Shown: positions 25,912 through 35,580, numbered from the stretch's first letter. The stretch: 64,000 nt of DNA from Microbacterium testaceum (GCF_020781835.1 NZ_JAJGNJ010000009.1:1-64000), one strand, 5' to 3'. Numbers and translations: made by a program. Notes: generated from the letters alone by a model not told the origin.

Positions 25912-27393
25912 ATGAGCCAGCATTCCCCCGCGGCATCCGAACACCCCCGACTCCAGGTCGACGACGTCATCGTCGTCGACAAGAAGCGCGTCCGCACCGC
26001 CATCGGTGGCACCGTCGTCGGCAACTTCATGGAGTGGTTCGACTTCGGCATCTACGGCTATCTCGCCGTCACCCTGGCCGTCGTCTTCACCTCCGACCTG
26101 CCCGAACCGTGGGGCCTGCTCGTGACCCTCCTGGGGTTCGCCATCTCGTTCCTGGTGCGCCCCTTCGGGGGGTTCGTCCTGGGCCCGCTCGGTGACCGCA
26201 TCGGACGGCAGAAGGTCCTGTTCCTGACCATGGCGATGATGGCCACCGCCACCGCCCTCATCGGTCTGCTGCCCACCTCGTCCGCGATCGGCCTCTGGGC
26301 CATCGTGCCGCTGTACCTGCTGAAGATGGTGCAGGGATTCTCCACCGGCGGCGAGTACGCCGGCGCGACGACGTACGTGTCGGAGTTCTCCCCCGACCGC
26401 AGCCGCGGGTTCTGGTCGTCCTGGCTGGACGTCGGCTCGTACGTCGGGTTCGCCGCCGGAGCCTCGGCCGTGGCGATCACCACGGCCATCACCACCTCGA
26501 TCTCGGGCGAGAACGCGATGGTGGAGTACGGCTGGCGCATCCCCTTCCTTCTGGCGATCCCCCTCGGCATCGTCGCGATCTACTTCCGTCTGCGCATCCC
26601 CGAGACCCCGTCGTTCGAGCAGACCCACGCCGTCGAGGCCGCACAGGAGATCGGCTCCGACGACCCGATGGCACGGCAGGGGCTCGCGGGCATCGTCCGT
26701 CACCACTGGCGTGCACTGCTGATCGGCATCGCCCTGGTGGCGGCGACCAATACGGCCGGCTATGCGTTGACCAGCTACATGCCGACCTACCTCGAGACCG
26801 AGGTCGGCATCTCCAACCTCGGTGCGGCCGTTGCCACCGTCCCGGTCCTCCTGGTGATGTCGGCGACGCTGCCCCTGATCGGCAAGCTCAGCGACCGGAT
26901 CGGACGCAAGCCCGTCTACGCCATCGCGGCGGGTTCTGCGATCGTGCTCCTCGTCCCGGCCTTCCTCATCATGCAGATCGGCGAGTTGTGGGCGGTCATG
27001 ATCGCCCTGTTCCTCGCGGCGGTTCCGGTGGCGTTCTACGTCGCGATCTCGGCATCCGCTCTGCCCGCCCTCTTCCCGACCGCGTCGCGGTTCGGGGCGA
27101 TGGCCGTGGCGTACAACATCGCCGTGTCGCTGTTCGGCGGAACGACGCCGCTGTTCAGCCAGGCGCTCATCGAGTGGACCGGCAACACCCTGATGCCGGC
27201 GTTCTACATCATGTTCTTCGCGGCGCTCGGACTCGTGGCCCTGCTGGCGATGCGAGAGACGGCGCGGCGGCCGCTGCTCGGATCGGTGCCCGCGGTCGAG
27301 ACGCCCGCAGAGGCGCAGGCCGTCGTCGCCCGCCAGGACGAGGATCCCCTCATCGACACCTCGACGATGCCCCTGGAGATCCGCCGCGTCTGA
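25912..27393 (+). CDS. MFS transporter, metabolite:H+ symporter (ProP-like)
   Basis: 493 residues, 12 predicted membrane helices. The MHS subgroup is shown by VVGNFMEWFDFGIYGY in helix 1, FLVRPFGGFVLGPLGDRIGR in the first loop, KMVQGFSTGGEYAGATTYVSE in helix 4, and LSDRIGRKPV in the middle loop. Relatives carry proline, betaine, citrate, alpha-ketoglutarate or shikimate; the actual substrate cannot be inferred. ATG at 25912 follows a weak Shine-Dalgarno. Probably monocistronic. Confidence 0.9.
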   Translation: MSQHSPAASEHPRLQVDDVIVVDKKRVRTAIGGTVVGNFMEWFDFGIYGYLAVTLAVVFTSDLPEPWGLLVTLLGFAISFLVRPFGGFVLGPLGDRIGRQKVLFLTMAMMATATALIGLLPTSSAIGLWAIVPLYLLKMVQGFSTGGEYAGATTYVSEFSPDRSRGFWSSWLDVGSYVGFAAGASAVAITTAITTSISGENAMVEYGWRIPFLLAIPLGIVAIYFRLRIPETPSFEQTHAVEAAQEIGSDDPMARQGLAGIVRHHWRALLIGIALVAATNTAGYALTSYMPTYLETEVGISNLGAAVATVPVLLVMSATLPLIGKLSDRIGRKPVYAIAAGSAIVLLVPAFLIMQIGELWAVMIALFLAAVPVAFYVAISASALPALFPTASRFGAMAVAYNIAVSLFGGTTPLFSQALIEWTGNTLMPAFYIMFFAALGLVALLAMRETARRPLLGSVPAVETPAEAQAVVARQDEDPLIDTSTMPLEIRRV

Positions 27394-27399
27394 GGCTCC

Positions 27400-29316
27400 T
27401 CAGCGGCGGCGTCCCGTGCCGAACAGGCCCCGGATGACGCCGCTGAGGATCGTCTTCGTCGACCCCCGCCCCAGCAGGTCATCCAGCGGCGGCGAGGGCG
27501 TGCTCGATCGGCGTCTCGGCGCGGCGGTGCTCTTGAGCAGTCGGTCGTACTCGCGTTGCGCCCTCTTCTGCGCCTGGGCGTGGGCCTTGTCGATCGCGGC
27601 CTTCTGCCGGGCGTACTCGGCCTCGTCGGCGGCGGTCTGCTTCGCCCGTTCGGCGGCCTCGCGCGCCTGTGTCGCCGCCTGCATCCGCGCGGCGAGGATC
27701 TCGCGCGCCGATTCGCGGTCGAACGCGGAGCCGTACCGTGCGATCAGAGGGGATGCCGCGACGGCCGCGGTGAGGTCGGCGGAGGGGATCGGCGACATCG
27801 AGGCGCGCGGGGCGAACAGCCGGGTCCAGGCGACGGGGGTGGGCGTGCCGCGCTCATCCATGACGGTGACGATCGCCTCGCCGGTGCCCAGCTCCTGCAG
27901 CACGCGCTCCAGGTCGTACCCCGAGGTGGGGTAGGTGCGCACCGACGCGCGCAGCGCCTTCACGTCGTCGGGGGTGAAGGCGCGCAGGGCGTGCTGGACG
28001 CGGGAGCCGAGCTGCGCGAGCACATCGGCCGGAACGTCCTTGGGCGTCTGCGTGACGAAGAACACGCCGACGCCCTTGGAGCGGATGAGCCGCACCGTCT
28101 GGGTGATGGCCGCCAGGAACGCCTTCGAGGCATCGCGGAACAGCAGGTGGGCCTCGTCGAAGAAGAACACCAGCTTCGGCTTGTCGAGGTCGCCGACCTC
28201 CGGCAGCGCCTCGTACAGCTCGGCCAGCAGGTACATGAGGAACGTCGAGTACAGCTCCGGCCGCGCGGCGACGTTCGGCACCTCGAGGAGGCTGATGATT
28301 CCTTCGCCGTCATCGCTCGTCCGCAGGAACGTCGTCACGTCCAGCTCGGGCTCGCCGAAGAACGTGTCCGCTCCCGCGGCCGAGAACGCCACGAGCTCGC
28401 GCAGGATGACACCGGCGGTCGCCCCGGACAGTCCGCCCAGTTCCTTCAGTGCGCTCCTGCCCTCGTCTCCGGTGAGGAATGTCAGCACGGCGCGCAGGTC
28501 GGAGAGGTCGACGAGCGCGAGACCGTTCTCGTCGGCGTAGTGGAACACGAGACCCAGGCTCGACTCCTGCGTGGCGTTGAGGCCGAGCACGCGGCTGAGC
28601 AGGAGCGGACCGAACCCCGAGACCGTCGCCCGCACCGGGACACCCAACGCGGCGTCGTCGCCGAGCGAGTAGAACTCCGTGGGGTATGCGCGCGGCGACC
28701 AGTCCTGCCCGAGCGCGCTCGTGCGAGCCCGCAGCTTCTCGCTCGCGGCGCCCGGCGCGGCGATGCCGGACAGATCACCCTTGATGTCGGCCGCGAAGAC
28801 GGGCACGCCGTTCGCCGACAGCTGTTCGGCCAGCAGCTGCAGCGTGCGGGTCTTTCCGGTGCCGGTTGCCCCGGCGACGAGTCCGTGGCGGTTCGTCATC
28901 GCCACGGGGATCCGCACGGGAACGGATGCCACGGGCTCGCCGTTGACGAGCACTCCGAGGTCGAGGGTCGCCGCGGATCCGGCGTACCCGGCGGCGACCG
29001 CGGCCACCTGGGCTGCGGTGAGCGGCGCCTCGGGTGCGGGCGCAGCGGCCGGCGCGGCCTCGGGTGCGGAAGCGGAGGCGGGCGCGGCCTCGGGCGCGGA
29101 AGCGGAGGCGGGCGCGGCCTCGGGTGCGGAAGCAGGCGCATCCGGCGGGGCCTGTTCGCGCGCACGGGCCGCGGCGGCCTCCGCAGCCGCGAGATCGGCG
29201 CGCGCCCGCGCCACGCGCAACTCGGCCTCCGCCGCCGCGGCCTCGGCCCGCAGCCGCACGATCTCAGGATCGTCGGCGGGACCGGGACCGGGGGCGTCGG
29301 CGGCGCTGTCGCTCAT
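27400..29316 (-). CDS. HerA/VirB4-like ATPase (DUF853)
   Basis: 638 residues. An Ala/Glu/Arg coiled-coil start (1-55) and a low-complexity Ala-Pro-Glu stretch (57-98) precede the ATPase domain: Walker A GATGTGKT (149-156), KGDLSG, FGPLLLSRVLGLN, Walker B VFFFDEAHLLF and the VTQTPKDVPADVL sensor region. A charged helical tail ends in LLGRGSTKTILSGVIRGLFG. This is the DUF853 family, related to HerA/FtsK motor proteins. Its biological role is uncertain. Confidence 0.88.
   Translation of the reverse strand: MSDSAADAPGPGPADDPEIVRLRAEAAAAEAELRVARARADLAAAEAAAARAREQAPPDAPASAPEAAPASASAPEAAPASASAPEAAPAAAPAPEAPLTAAQVAAVAAGYAGSAATLDLGVLVNGEPVASVPVRIPVAMTNRHGLVAGATGTGKTRTLQLLAEQLSANGVPVFAADIKGDLSGIAAPGAASEKLRARTSALGQDWSPRAYPTEFYSLGDDAALGVPVRATVSGFGPLLLSRVLGLNATQESSLGLVFHYADENGLALVDLSDLRAVLTFLTGDEGRSALKELGGLSGATAGVILRELVAFSAAGADTFFGEPELDVTTFLRTSDDGEGIISLLEVPNVAARPELYSTFLMYLLAELYEALPEVGDLDKPKLVFFFDEAHLLFRDASKAFLAAITQTVRLIRSKGVGVFFVTQTPKDVPADVLAQLGSRVQHALRAFTPDDVKALRASVRTYPTSGYDLERVLQELGTGEAIVTVMDERGTPTPVAWTRLFAPRASMSPIPSADLTAAVAASPLIARYGSAFDRESAREILAARMQAATQAREAAERAKQTAADEAEYARQKAAIDKAHAQAQKRAQREYDRLLKSTAAPRRRSSTPSPPLDDLLGRGSTKTILSGVIRGLFGTGRRR
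29051..29138 (-). repeat. In-gene 30-bp tandem repeat (Ala-Pro-Glu linker)
   Basis: Two full copies and one shortened copy of a 30-bp unit encode repeated EAAPASASAP blocks in the linker of the HerA-like ATPase. Because 30 is a multiple of three, copy-number change alters linker length without breaking the frame. Confidence 0.8.
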
Positions 29317-29326
29317 GGCGGTCAGC

Positions 29327-30031
29327 CTAGGGCGCGCTCGGACGAGCGGCATCCGGGGCTCGACGGGCCTGCCGAAGCGCGGCACGATCCTCGTCCCGCG
29401 CCCGCAGATGCGAGAACACCGCACCCAGCACGAGCGCCGCGCCCGCGCCCACGAGGGCTCCCCCGATGGTGTCGGACAGCCAGTGCGCGTGCAGGTACGT
29501 GCGGCTGAACGCCATCAGCACGATCCACGCGCCGCCGGCCAGCCGCACCCAGATCGAGGGGAAGACGATCCCGGCCACGATCGCGATGGTCGCGGCGTTG
29601 GCCGTGTGGCCCGAGGGGAACGAACCGTAGTCGGACAGGACGAGGATGTCCTCGGGCCGCGCACGACCGAACGTGTGTTTGAGCACTTGCACGAGCACGG
29701 CGCTCGCGATGGACGCCGTCAGGAAATACAGGGCCGACCAGCGTCTGCCGAGCAGGAACAGGGCCAGAGCGCCGCCCACGGGGACGATGAGGATCGCCGT
29801 GACGTACCCGCCGAGCTCATTCATCACCAGGGCGAACGAGAGCAGGGGCTCGAGGGGCGCCGCGGCGAACAGCTGGTTCCACCACACGTCGATCGCGAAC
29901 GGACTCGGCCCCCGGAAGTACACCCACGCGCCCAGGCCGCACGCGAGGGCGATCAGCACGAGGCCGACGATCCCCCACGCGCGCTCGGAACGGACCGTCA
30001 GCGGGGGAACGGGGTCGGAGTCGGCGTCCAT
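29327..30031 (-). CDS. PAP2-family phosphatase
   Basis: Integral membrane lipid phosphatase, 234 residues, six helices. The three catalytic motifs are present: KHTFGRARP (Lys118, Arg125), FPSGH (138-142) and SRTYLHAHWLSD (Arg177, His183, Asp187). Likely substrates are phosphatidate or undecaprenyl pyrophosphate; which one is unknown. It is separated by 10 bp from the start of the HerA-like gene on the same strand, so co-transcription is plausible. Confidence 0.92.
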   Translation of the reverse strand: MDADSDPVPPLTVRSERAWGIVGLVLIALACGLGAWVYFRGPSPFAIDVWWNQLFAAAPLEPLLSFALVMNELGGYVTAILIVPVGGALALFLLGRRWSALYFLTASIASAVLVQVLKHTFGRARPEDILVLSDYGSFPSGHTANAATIAIVAGIVFPSIWVRLAGGAWIVLMAFSRTYLHAHWLSDTIGGALVGAGAALVLGAVFSHLRARDEDRAALRQARRAPDAARPSAP

Positions 30032-30110
30032 CGGCTAATGATGCCCCTCGTCAGGGCGCCGCGGGGCATCGGCACGCCCTCTGCTACTGTTCGCCGCCGT
30101 GCGGCGACCG

Positions 30111-31472
30111 TCACGGCGCGAGACGCTCGACGGTGCGCGGCCGGACGAGCAGCCACAGCGCCAGCACGCCGATGATCGCGCAACCGACCATCACGACGGC
30201 CATCGTCGTGGCGGTGATGCCCGAGCCGGTCGCGAGCAGGCCCACGACCGGCGAGATGACGCCGGCGACGCCGAAGTTCGACGCGCCGATGATCGACTGC
30301 GCCGTCCCCGCGGCTTTGCCGTGGCGGTCGAGGGCGAGCACCTGCGCGCACGGGAACGTGAAGCCGCATGACGTCATGAACAGGAAGAGGGGGATGACGG
30401 TGCCCCACAGTCCGAGACCGAGCTGATCGAAGACGACGATCACCGTCGCCCACACCACGAGCGAGGCGGTCGAGAAGGCGAGGACCCACTGCGGACCGAA
30501 TCGCGCGGCCAGGCGCGAGGCCACCTGCACGCCGATCACCAGCCCGACGGAGTTCGCGGCGAACAGCAGACCGTACTGCTGCGCGTCGAAACCGTAGCTC
30601 TGCTGGAACAGGAACGACGACGCCGACAGGTACGAGAACAGACCGCTGAAGGTCATCGCCCCGATGACGAGGACGCCGATGAACACGCGGTCGCGGAAGA
30701 CGCTGGCGTACCGCTGCCAGACGGTCGTGGCACCCTTGCCCCCGCGCCGGGCCGCGGGGAGCGTCTCGGGGACGAAGACGATCGCCGAGACCAGCATGAC
30801 CATGCCGTAGGCGGCGAGGACCCAGAAGATGCCGCGCCACGGCATCACGGAGAGCAGGACGGATCCGGCCAGGGGCGCGAGCACCGGCGCGACGCCGGAG
30901 ACGAGCGCCAACCGCGAAAGCATGACGACGAGGCGACGACCGCCGAAGAGGTCGCGCACGATCGCCGCGGCCACGACGCCGCCCGCCGCGGCACCCGCCC
31001 CCATGAGGACGCGCGCGATCGAGAGCGTGCCGAGGGTCGGCGCGAGCGCGGCGAAGACGCTCGCCGCGACGTGCAGAGCGGTGACCGACAGGAGGGGGAT
31101 GCGTCGGCCGACCTTGTCGCTGAGCGGCCCGACGATGAGCTGCCCGAGCGCGAATCCGATCATGGTGCCCGTCAGGGTCAACTGGATCGCGGCCGCCGAC
31201 GTCTGGAAGTCCGCCTCCAGAACCGGGAACGCCGGCAGGTAGAGATCGATCGTGAACGGACCGAGGGCGGTGAGCGCACCGAGCAGCACGATGTACAGGA
31301 CACGGCGGCGCGCGGAGATGCTGTCGCCCGGGTGCAGCACGACCGGCGCGGTCGCCGGGTTGCTGCCGAGCGCACGGATGGCGCCGGTCGACGAGGGCTC
31401 GGTGCGGGCCGTCGGGGGGATCACGGGCTGGGAGGCGGTATCGAGCACGTCAGTCAGTTCGTTTCGCAACAC
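30111..31472 (-). CDS. Bcr/CflA-type MFS drug efflux transporter
   Basis: 453 residues. A variable cytoplasmic N-terminus of about 55 residues precedes 12 helices with the Bcr/CflA signs LGPFTIDLYLPAFP in helix 1, GQLIVGPLSDKVGRR in the first loop, and RVLMGAGAAAGGVVAAAIVRDLF in helix 4. Relatives export bicyclomycin, chloramphenicol or sulfonamides. The start is a GTG without a strong ribosome-binding site, so the N-terminus is uncertain. Confidence 0.9.
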   Translation of the reverse strand: MLRNELTDVLDTASQPVIPPTARTEPSSTGAIRALGSNPATAPVVLHPGDSISARRRVLYIVLLGALTALGPFTIDLYLPAFPVLEADFQTSAAAIQLTLTGTMIGFALGQLIVGPLSDKVGRRIPLLSVTALHVAASVFAALAPTLGTLSIARVLMGAGAAAGGVVAAAIVRDLFGGRRLVVMLSRLALVSGVAPVLAPLAGSVLLSVMPWRGIFWVLAAYGMVMLVSAIVFVPETLPAARRGGKGATTVWQRYASVFRDRVFIGVLVIGAMTFSGLFSYLSASSFLFQQSYGFDAQQYGLLFAANSVGLVIGVQVASRLAARFGPQWVLAFSTASLVVWATVIVVFDQLGLGLWGTVIPLFLFMTSCGFTFPCAQVLALDRHGKAAGTAQSIIGASNFGVAGVISPVVGLLATGSGITATTMAVVMVGCAIIGVLALWLLVRPRTVERLAP

Positions 31473-31519
31473 GGATGGCCCGGTCAGTACCGGGCGGGAA
31501 TGTGGGGGATCATCGAACC

Positions 31520-31533
31520 TCGAATCGATTCGA
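31520..31533. promoter_or_regulatory. 14-bp palindrome between the efflux gene and DUF3105 gene
   Basis: TCGAATCGATTCGA is perfectly self-complementary, lying 48 bp before the efflux gene start and 144 bp before the DUF3105 gene. It could be a repressor site for either divergent unit. No cognate regulator is nearby. Confidence 0.35.
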
Positions 31534-31676
31534 CATCGTCATACTATCGCGCGGCCCGGGTGCGCCACCATCCCCCTCGCGGGTTCCTCCCAGGCCGTCA
31601 CCGCATTCATCCGCATAGGCTGGGCGCATCGGCCCGCGCCGAGCCTCCCGCCCCAGAGAGAGACAGCACAGACCGC

Positions 31677-32384
31677 ATGAGCCCCTCCCCCGACAAGCGC
31701 AAGAGCGGCAACCCCGCCACGCAGGCCGACATCGACCTCACCGTCAAGCAACAACGCGAGCAGAAGCGGCAGCAGAAGCTCGCCGAATACCAGAAGCAGA
31801 TCGCGCGTCGCAAGCGCAGCAAGCTGGTGTGGTGGGTGGTCGGCTCGACCGCCGCCCTCGCCGTGGTCGCCGTGGTGGTGGCATCCTTCGTCTTCGCTCC
31901 CGCCCCCGCGCCGACCTATCAGGCCGGGAACAGCACCGGACGCGAGATCGAGGGCGTGCAGACGTTCGAGAACCGTTCCGACCACGTCCAGGGCGCCGTC
32001 ACGTACGATCAGACGCCGCCCGCCGGCGGACCGCACAACCCGTACTGGCTCAACTGCGGCGTCTATACCGAGCCGCAGCAGAACGAGAACGCGGTGCACT
32101 CGCTCGAGCACGGCGCGATCTGGATCACCTACGACCCCGAGCGCGTGGATGAGGCCGGCGTCGAGGCTCTCGAGTCGGTCATGCCCTCCAGCTACGCCAT
32201 CCTCTCGCCCTACCCCGGCATGGACAGCCCCGTCGCGGTGAGCGGCTGGAACCACCAGCTCAAGGTCGACGACCCGACCGACCCGCGCATCGCGGAGTTC
32301 TTCACCGAGTACTGGCGCAGCCAGAACGTCCCCGAGCCCAACGCCACGTGCTCGGGCGCGATCGACGGACCCGGCAGGGCCTGA
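31677..32384 (+). CDS. DUF3105 membrane-anchored protein
   Basis: 235 residues: a strongly charged N-terminus (1-48, KQQREQKRQQK), one membrane helix (about 50-72), then an extracytoplasmic DUF3105 domain with VQGAVTYDQTPPAGGPHNPYW, NCGVYTEPQQNENAVHSLEHG and WITY. Two cysteines (NCGV and ATCSG) could form a disulfide. The family is widespread in actinobacteria and often lies beside DUF305 genes, as here (1-bp gap). Function unknown; the conserved His residues allow a metal-binding role. Confidence 0.88.
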   Translation: MSPSPDKRKSGNPATQADIDLTVKQQREQKRQQKLAEYQKQIARRKRSKLVWWVVGSTAALAVVAVVVASFVFAPAPAPTYQAGNSTGREIEGVQTFENRSDHVQGAVTYDQTPPAGGPHNPYWLNCGVYTEPQQNENAVHSLEHGAIWITYDPERVDEAGVEALESVMPSSYAILSPYPGMDSPVAVSGWNHQLKVDDPTDPRIAEFFTEYWRSQNVPEPNATCSGAIDGPGRA

Positions 32385-32385
32385 C

Positions 32386-33057
32386 GTGAACGACGACGCC
32401 CCGGTCGCCCGGCCGGCGGCACGGCGGATCGTCGTCGCGGTCGCCGTCGTCGCGCTCCTCGCGGTCGCGTTCGCGATCGGACGCTTCACCGCGTTCGGGG
32501 CGACGGCCGCTCCTGCGACCCCGTCGACCACCTCCGCCGACGCGGGCTTCGCGCGTGACATGCAGGTGCATCACACGCAGGCGGTGCAGATGGCGATGGA
32601 GATCTACCGGAAGACCTCCGACCCGGAGCTTCGCACCCTCTCGTACGACATCGCGACGACCCAGTCCGGTCAGCGCGGCGAGATGTTCGGCTGGCTGGTG
32701 GAGTGGGGTCTGCCGCAGGCGTCGTCTCAGCCGCTGATGCAGTGGATGGCCTCCTCCGACGCGCACAGCCACGGCGACACCTCGGCCCTGTCCCAGGACG
32801 AGCTGCTCGCGCAGATGGGGATGGCCTCGGAGGCCGAACTTGAACAGCTCCGCACGCTCGAGGGACAGCCCGCGGACTGCCTCTTCCTCGGCCTGATGAT
32901 CCGTCACCACCAGGGAGCGATTCCCATGGCCGAGGCCGTCATCGAGCTGGGGAGCGACCCGCGCGTGAAGGACGTGGCGCAGACCATCGTCGACGGGCAG
33001 TCCGCCGAGATCGACGCGATGCGTGACATCCAGTCGCGTCTGACCTGCTCGGGCTGA
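32386..33057 (+). CDS. DUF305 exported histidine-rich protein
   Basis: 223 residues with an N-terminal membrane helix (about 13-37) that may anchor the protein. The outside part has two DUF305 modules with the signature histidine/methionine sets MQVHHTQAVQMAMEIY and MIRHHQGAIPMAEAVIE, a ferritin-like helical arrangement thought to bind metals. The GTG start is 1 bp after the DUF3105 stop; the pair probably works together at the cell surface. Confidence 0.9.
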   Translation: MNDDAPVARPAARRIVVAVAVVALLAVAFAIGRFTAFGATAAPATPSTTSADAGFARDMQVHHTQAVQMAMEIYRKTSDPELRTLSYDIATTQSGQRGEMFGWLVEWGLPQASSQPLMQWMASSDAHSHGDTSALSQDELLAQMGMASEAELEQLRTLEGQPADCLFLGLMIRHHQGAIPMAEAVIELGSDPRVKDVAQTIVDGQSAEIDAMRDIQSRLTCSG

Positions 33058-33073
33058 CCCGCCACGAACGCCG

Positions 33074-33110
33074 AAGGGCGTGGCATCCGGACTTCGGATG
33101 CCACGCCCTT
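33074..33110. terminator. Bidirectional hairpin terminator
   Basis: A perfect 16-bp stem with a 5-nt loop (GACTT) lies between the convergent DUF305 and sugar permease genes. The arms include GGCATCCG/CGGATGCC. Symmetry allows it to serve both transcripts. Confidence 0.85.
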
Positions 33111-33124
33111 CTCTCGTGTGAGCC

Positions 33125-34102
33125 TCAGCCCTTCGTCGCGCCCGCGAGCAGGCCCCGGACGAAGAACCGCTGCAGCAGGAAGAACACGATCAGCGGGACG
33201 AGGATCGAGATGAACGTTCCCGCCGACTGGAGGAACCACTGGTCGCCCCACGTTCCCGACAACGAGTTCAGCGACTGCGTCAGCGGCAGCGACGACGATG
33301 GCGCGAAGATCGTCGCCACCAGCAGGTCGTTCCACACCCAGATGAACTCCAGCACCGCGAAGGATGCCAGCGCAGGGGCCGCGAGCGGGAGGATCAGCCG
33401 GAAGAACACCTGGCCGTGCCCCGCCCCGTCGACGCGGGCCGCTTCGATCACCTCGTGCGGGATCTCCGCGATGAAGTTGTGCAGCAGGAAGATCGCCAAC
33501 GGCATCGCGAAGATGACGTGCGCGATCCACACGGTCGCGAAGCTGTGCTCGATGCCCCGCAGGTCGAAGCCGGGGAAGATCGTCACGTCGTTGATCGTGA
33601 GTCCGCGCGAGAACAGGCTGAGCAGCGGCACCAGGGCCATCTGCAGCGGAACGATCTGCAACGCGAAGATGAAGATGAAGAAGAAGTTCCGGCCCTTGAA
33701 GTCGATCCACGCGAACGCGTACGCGATGAGCGAGGCGATCGCCAGCGCGAAGACCACCACGGGGATGGTGATGGCCAGCGAGTTCAGGAACGACGCCGCC
33801 AGGGTCAGCGCCGTGCCGCCCGAGGTGAAGGCGAGCCGGTAGTTCTCCAGGGTGAACGAGGGGTCGGTGAACACCGTCCACCATCCGGTCGACTGGGTGT
33901 CGGACCCGGGGCGGAACGAGGTGACGAACAGACCGAAGGTCGGGATCGTCCAGAAGAACGCGATCGCGATCGCCGCGATCGTCGCCCCCTTCGATGTGAG
34001 GCGCTTGCGCGCCTCGGCCTCGTGACGGCGCGTGTCTCGTGCGACCTGACGGGCCGAGCGGGTGTCTGACGTGGGCTCGAGCACCACGGTGGAGGTGGTC
34101 AT
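33125..34102 (-). CDS. Carbohydrate ABC transporter permease (MalG-like)
   Basis: 325 residues, six membrane helices after a 40-residue cytoplasmic start. The coupling loop reads EVIEAARVDGAGHGQVFFRLILP, the EAA motif of MalG-type permeases. Together with the upstream permease and binding protein it forms a sugar importer; no ATPase gene is present, so a shared MsmK-type ATPase elsewhere is likely. Its start overlaps the stop of the other permease (ATGA). Confidence 0.92.
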   Translation of the reverse strand: MTTSTVVLEPTSDTRSARQVARDTRRHEAEARKRLTSKGATIAAIAIAFFWTIPTFGLFVTSFRPGSDTQSTGWWTVFTDPSFTLENYRLAFTSGGTALTLAASFLNSLAITIPVVVFALAIASLIAYAFAWIDFKGRNFFFIFIFALQIVPLQMALVPLLSLFSRGLTINDVTIFPGFDLRGIEHSFATVWIAHVIFAMPLAIFLLHNFIAEIPHEVIEAARVDGAGHGQVFFRLILPLAAPALASFAVLEFIWVWNDLLVATIFAPSSSLPLTQSLNSLSGTWGDQWFLQSAGTFISILVPLIVFFLLQRFFVRGLLAGATKG

Positions 34103-35454
34103 CGCAGTTCCCTCTGCTTCCGGATCTGACGCACGTTGAAGATGATCAGCGGCAGGACGAACAGGAACAGCACGACGGCCAGCGCTGCGGAGTGCCCGTA
34201 GCTCTGGAACCGCTGCTGCTGGTTGACCATCTCGAAGGCCAGGACCGTGGAGTCGTTACGCCCACCGGTCATGACCGCGACGATGTCGTAGATCTTCAGC
34301 GCACCGATGGCGATCGTGGTGAGCACGACGATCAGGGACGAGCGGATGCCGGGGACGGTGACGTTGATGAATCGTTCCCAGGCGTTGGCGCCGTCGAGCT
34401 CGGCGGCCTCCATCTGCTCCGGCGGCACGGCTTTGATCGCCGCGGAGAGGATGACCATGGCCAAGCCCGTCTGGCTCCAGATGAACACCACGACGAGCAG
34501 GAGGGTGTTGATCAGCGGGGTCGCCGCGAGCCACGACACCGGCTGTCCCCCGAACGCAGTCACGATCGCGTTGAGGATGCCGATCTGATCGCCCTGGCGG
34601 AAGTCGTACACGAACTTCCAGATGATGCCGGCGCCCACGAACGAGATCGCGAAGGGCATGAAGATGAGGACCTTGAGGAACCGCTCCCCCGCGGCGCGAT
34701 CGATGAAGACGGCGTAGGCGAGACCGATCGCCGTCGCGAAGGTCGGTGCGAGCAACACCCAGATCAGGGTGTTGATGACCGACCAGAAGCCTTCCGGGTT
34801 GGTGAAGGTCCAGATGTAGTTCTCGAAGCCGACGAAGTTCTCACCGGTCTTGTCCATGAAGGACTGCACGAGGGTGGACAGGGCCGGGTAGACCAGACCC
34901 ATCAACAGCAGGATCGCGGCGGGAGCGGCGAACAGCACGAGCTGGAACAGGTAGCCGGCACCCTGCCGGGAGCGGTAGTCGGCGTAGAAGAGGACGCCGC
35001 CGAGGATGACGGCGATGCCGAGGACGTAGACGACGGCGTTCTGGTACGGCCGCAGGAGCATGAACGCCAGGACCGGGATGCCGAAACACGCCACCAGTCG
35101 CAGCCAGAAGTACCCCTTGCCCGAGCGCGGCGCGTACTCGATGAGCAGGAGCAGAAGACCCACCACAGCGCCGAAGGCGACGAGGACGAGCGGGATCTGC
35201 ACCAGCGGGTTCATCTCGCCGAGGGTCTTGAAGAAGCTGTTGAGCGAGAAACCGATGGTCGTGGGCTTGGTCTCGGCCGGCGCCCGCGTGACCATGAACA
35301 GGAAGAGTGCCACCGCGGCGATGAGCGCGATGACGACGACCAGGACGGTCGTCCGGTGCCTGCGTGCGAAATCGTGCGGGCTCGATCCCGCCTCCGAACG
35401 CCCGCGTCGGGGAGATGCCGCCGGGGGCCTCTCCGCCTGCCTGATCTGGGTCAT
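34099..35454 (-). CDS. Carbohydrate ABC transporter permease (MalF-like, long)
   Basis: 451 residues, longer than the usual 300. About four additional helices (residues 28-150) precede the standard six-helix permease, whose coupling loop is EQMEAAELDGANAWERFINVTVP. Long MalF-type subunits occur in alpha-glucoside systems (Agl type), so such a substrate is possible but not proven. ATG at 35454 has a GGAGGG at good spacing. It is separated from the binding-protein gene by a hairpin. Confidence 0.88.
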   Translation of the reverse strand: MTQIRQAERPPAASPRRGRSEAGSSPHDFARRHRTTVLVVVIALIAAVALFLFMVTRAPAETKPTTIGFSLNSFFKTLGEMNPLVQIPLVLVAFGAVVGLLLLLIEYAPRSGKGYFWLRLVACFGIPVLAFMLLRPYQNAVVYVLGIAVILGGVLFYADYRSRQGAGYLFQLVLFAAPAAILLLMGLVYPALSTLVQSFMDKTGENFVGFENYIWTFTNPEGFWSVINTLIWVLLAPTFATAIGLAYAVFIDRAAGERFLKVLIFMPFAISFVGAGIIWKFVYDFRQGDQIGILNAIVTAFGGQPVSWLAATPLINTLLLVVVFIWSQTGLAMVILSAAIKAVPPEQMEAAELDGANAWERFINVTVPGIRSSLIVVLTTIAIGALKIYDIVAVMTGGRNDSTVLAFEMVNQQQRFQSYGHSAALAVVLFLFVLPLIIFNVRQIRKQRELR

Positions 35455-35530
35455 GACTTCCCTCCCGAACACGCCCTCGTGCTCATCGATGGACGGGCCG
35501 GCTCACCGGCTCCGTGATGGGGGTACGGTA

Positions 35531-35566
35531 CCGGTGGGCCGCCCGCCGAAGCGGACGGCCCACCGG
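35531..35566 (-). terminator. Hairpin between binding protein and permease genes
   Basis: A perfect 11-bp stem (CCGGTGGGCCG/CGGCCCACCGG) with a 14-nt loop containing a smaller stem. No U-tract follows. It may be a partial terminator or RNA stabiliser that keeps binding-protein mRNA in excess over the permeases, as known in other ABC operons. Confidence 0.65.
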
Positions 35567-35580
35567 CTCTGCGGGTCGGC

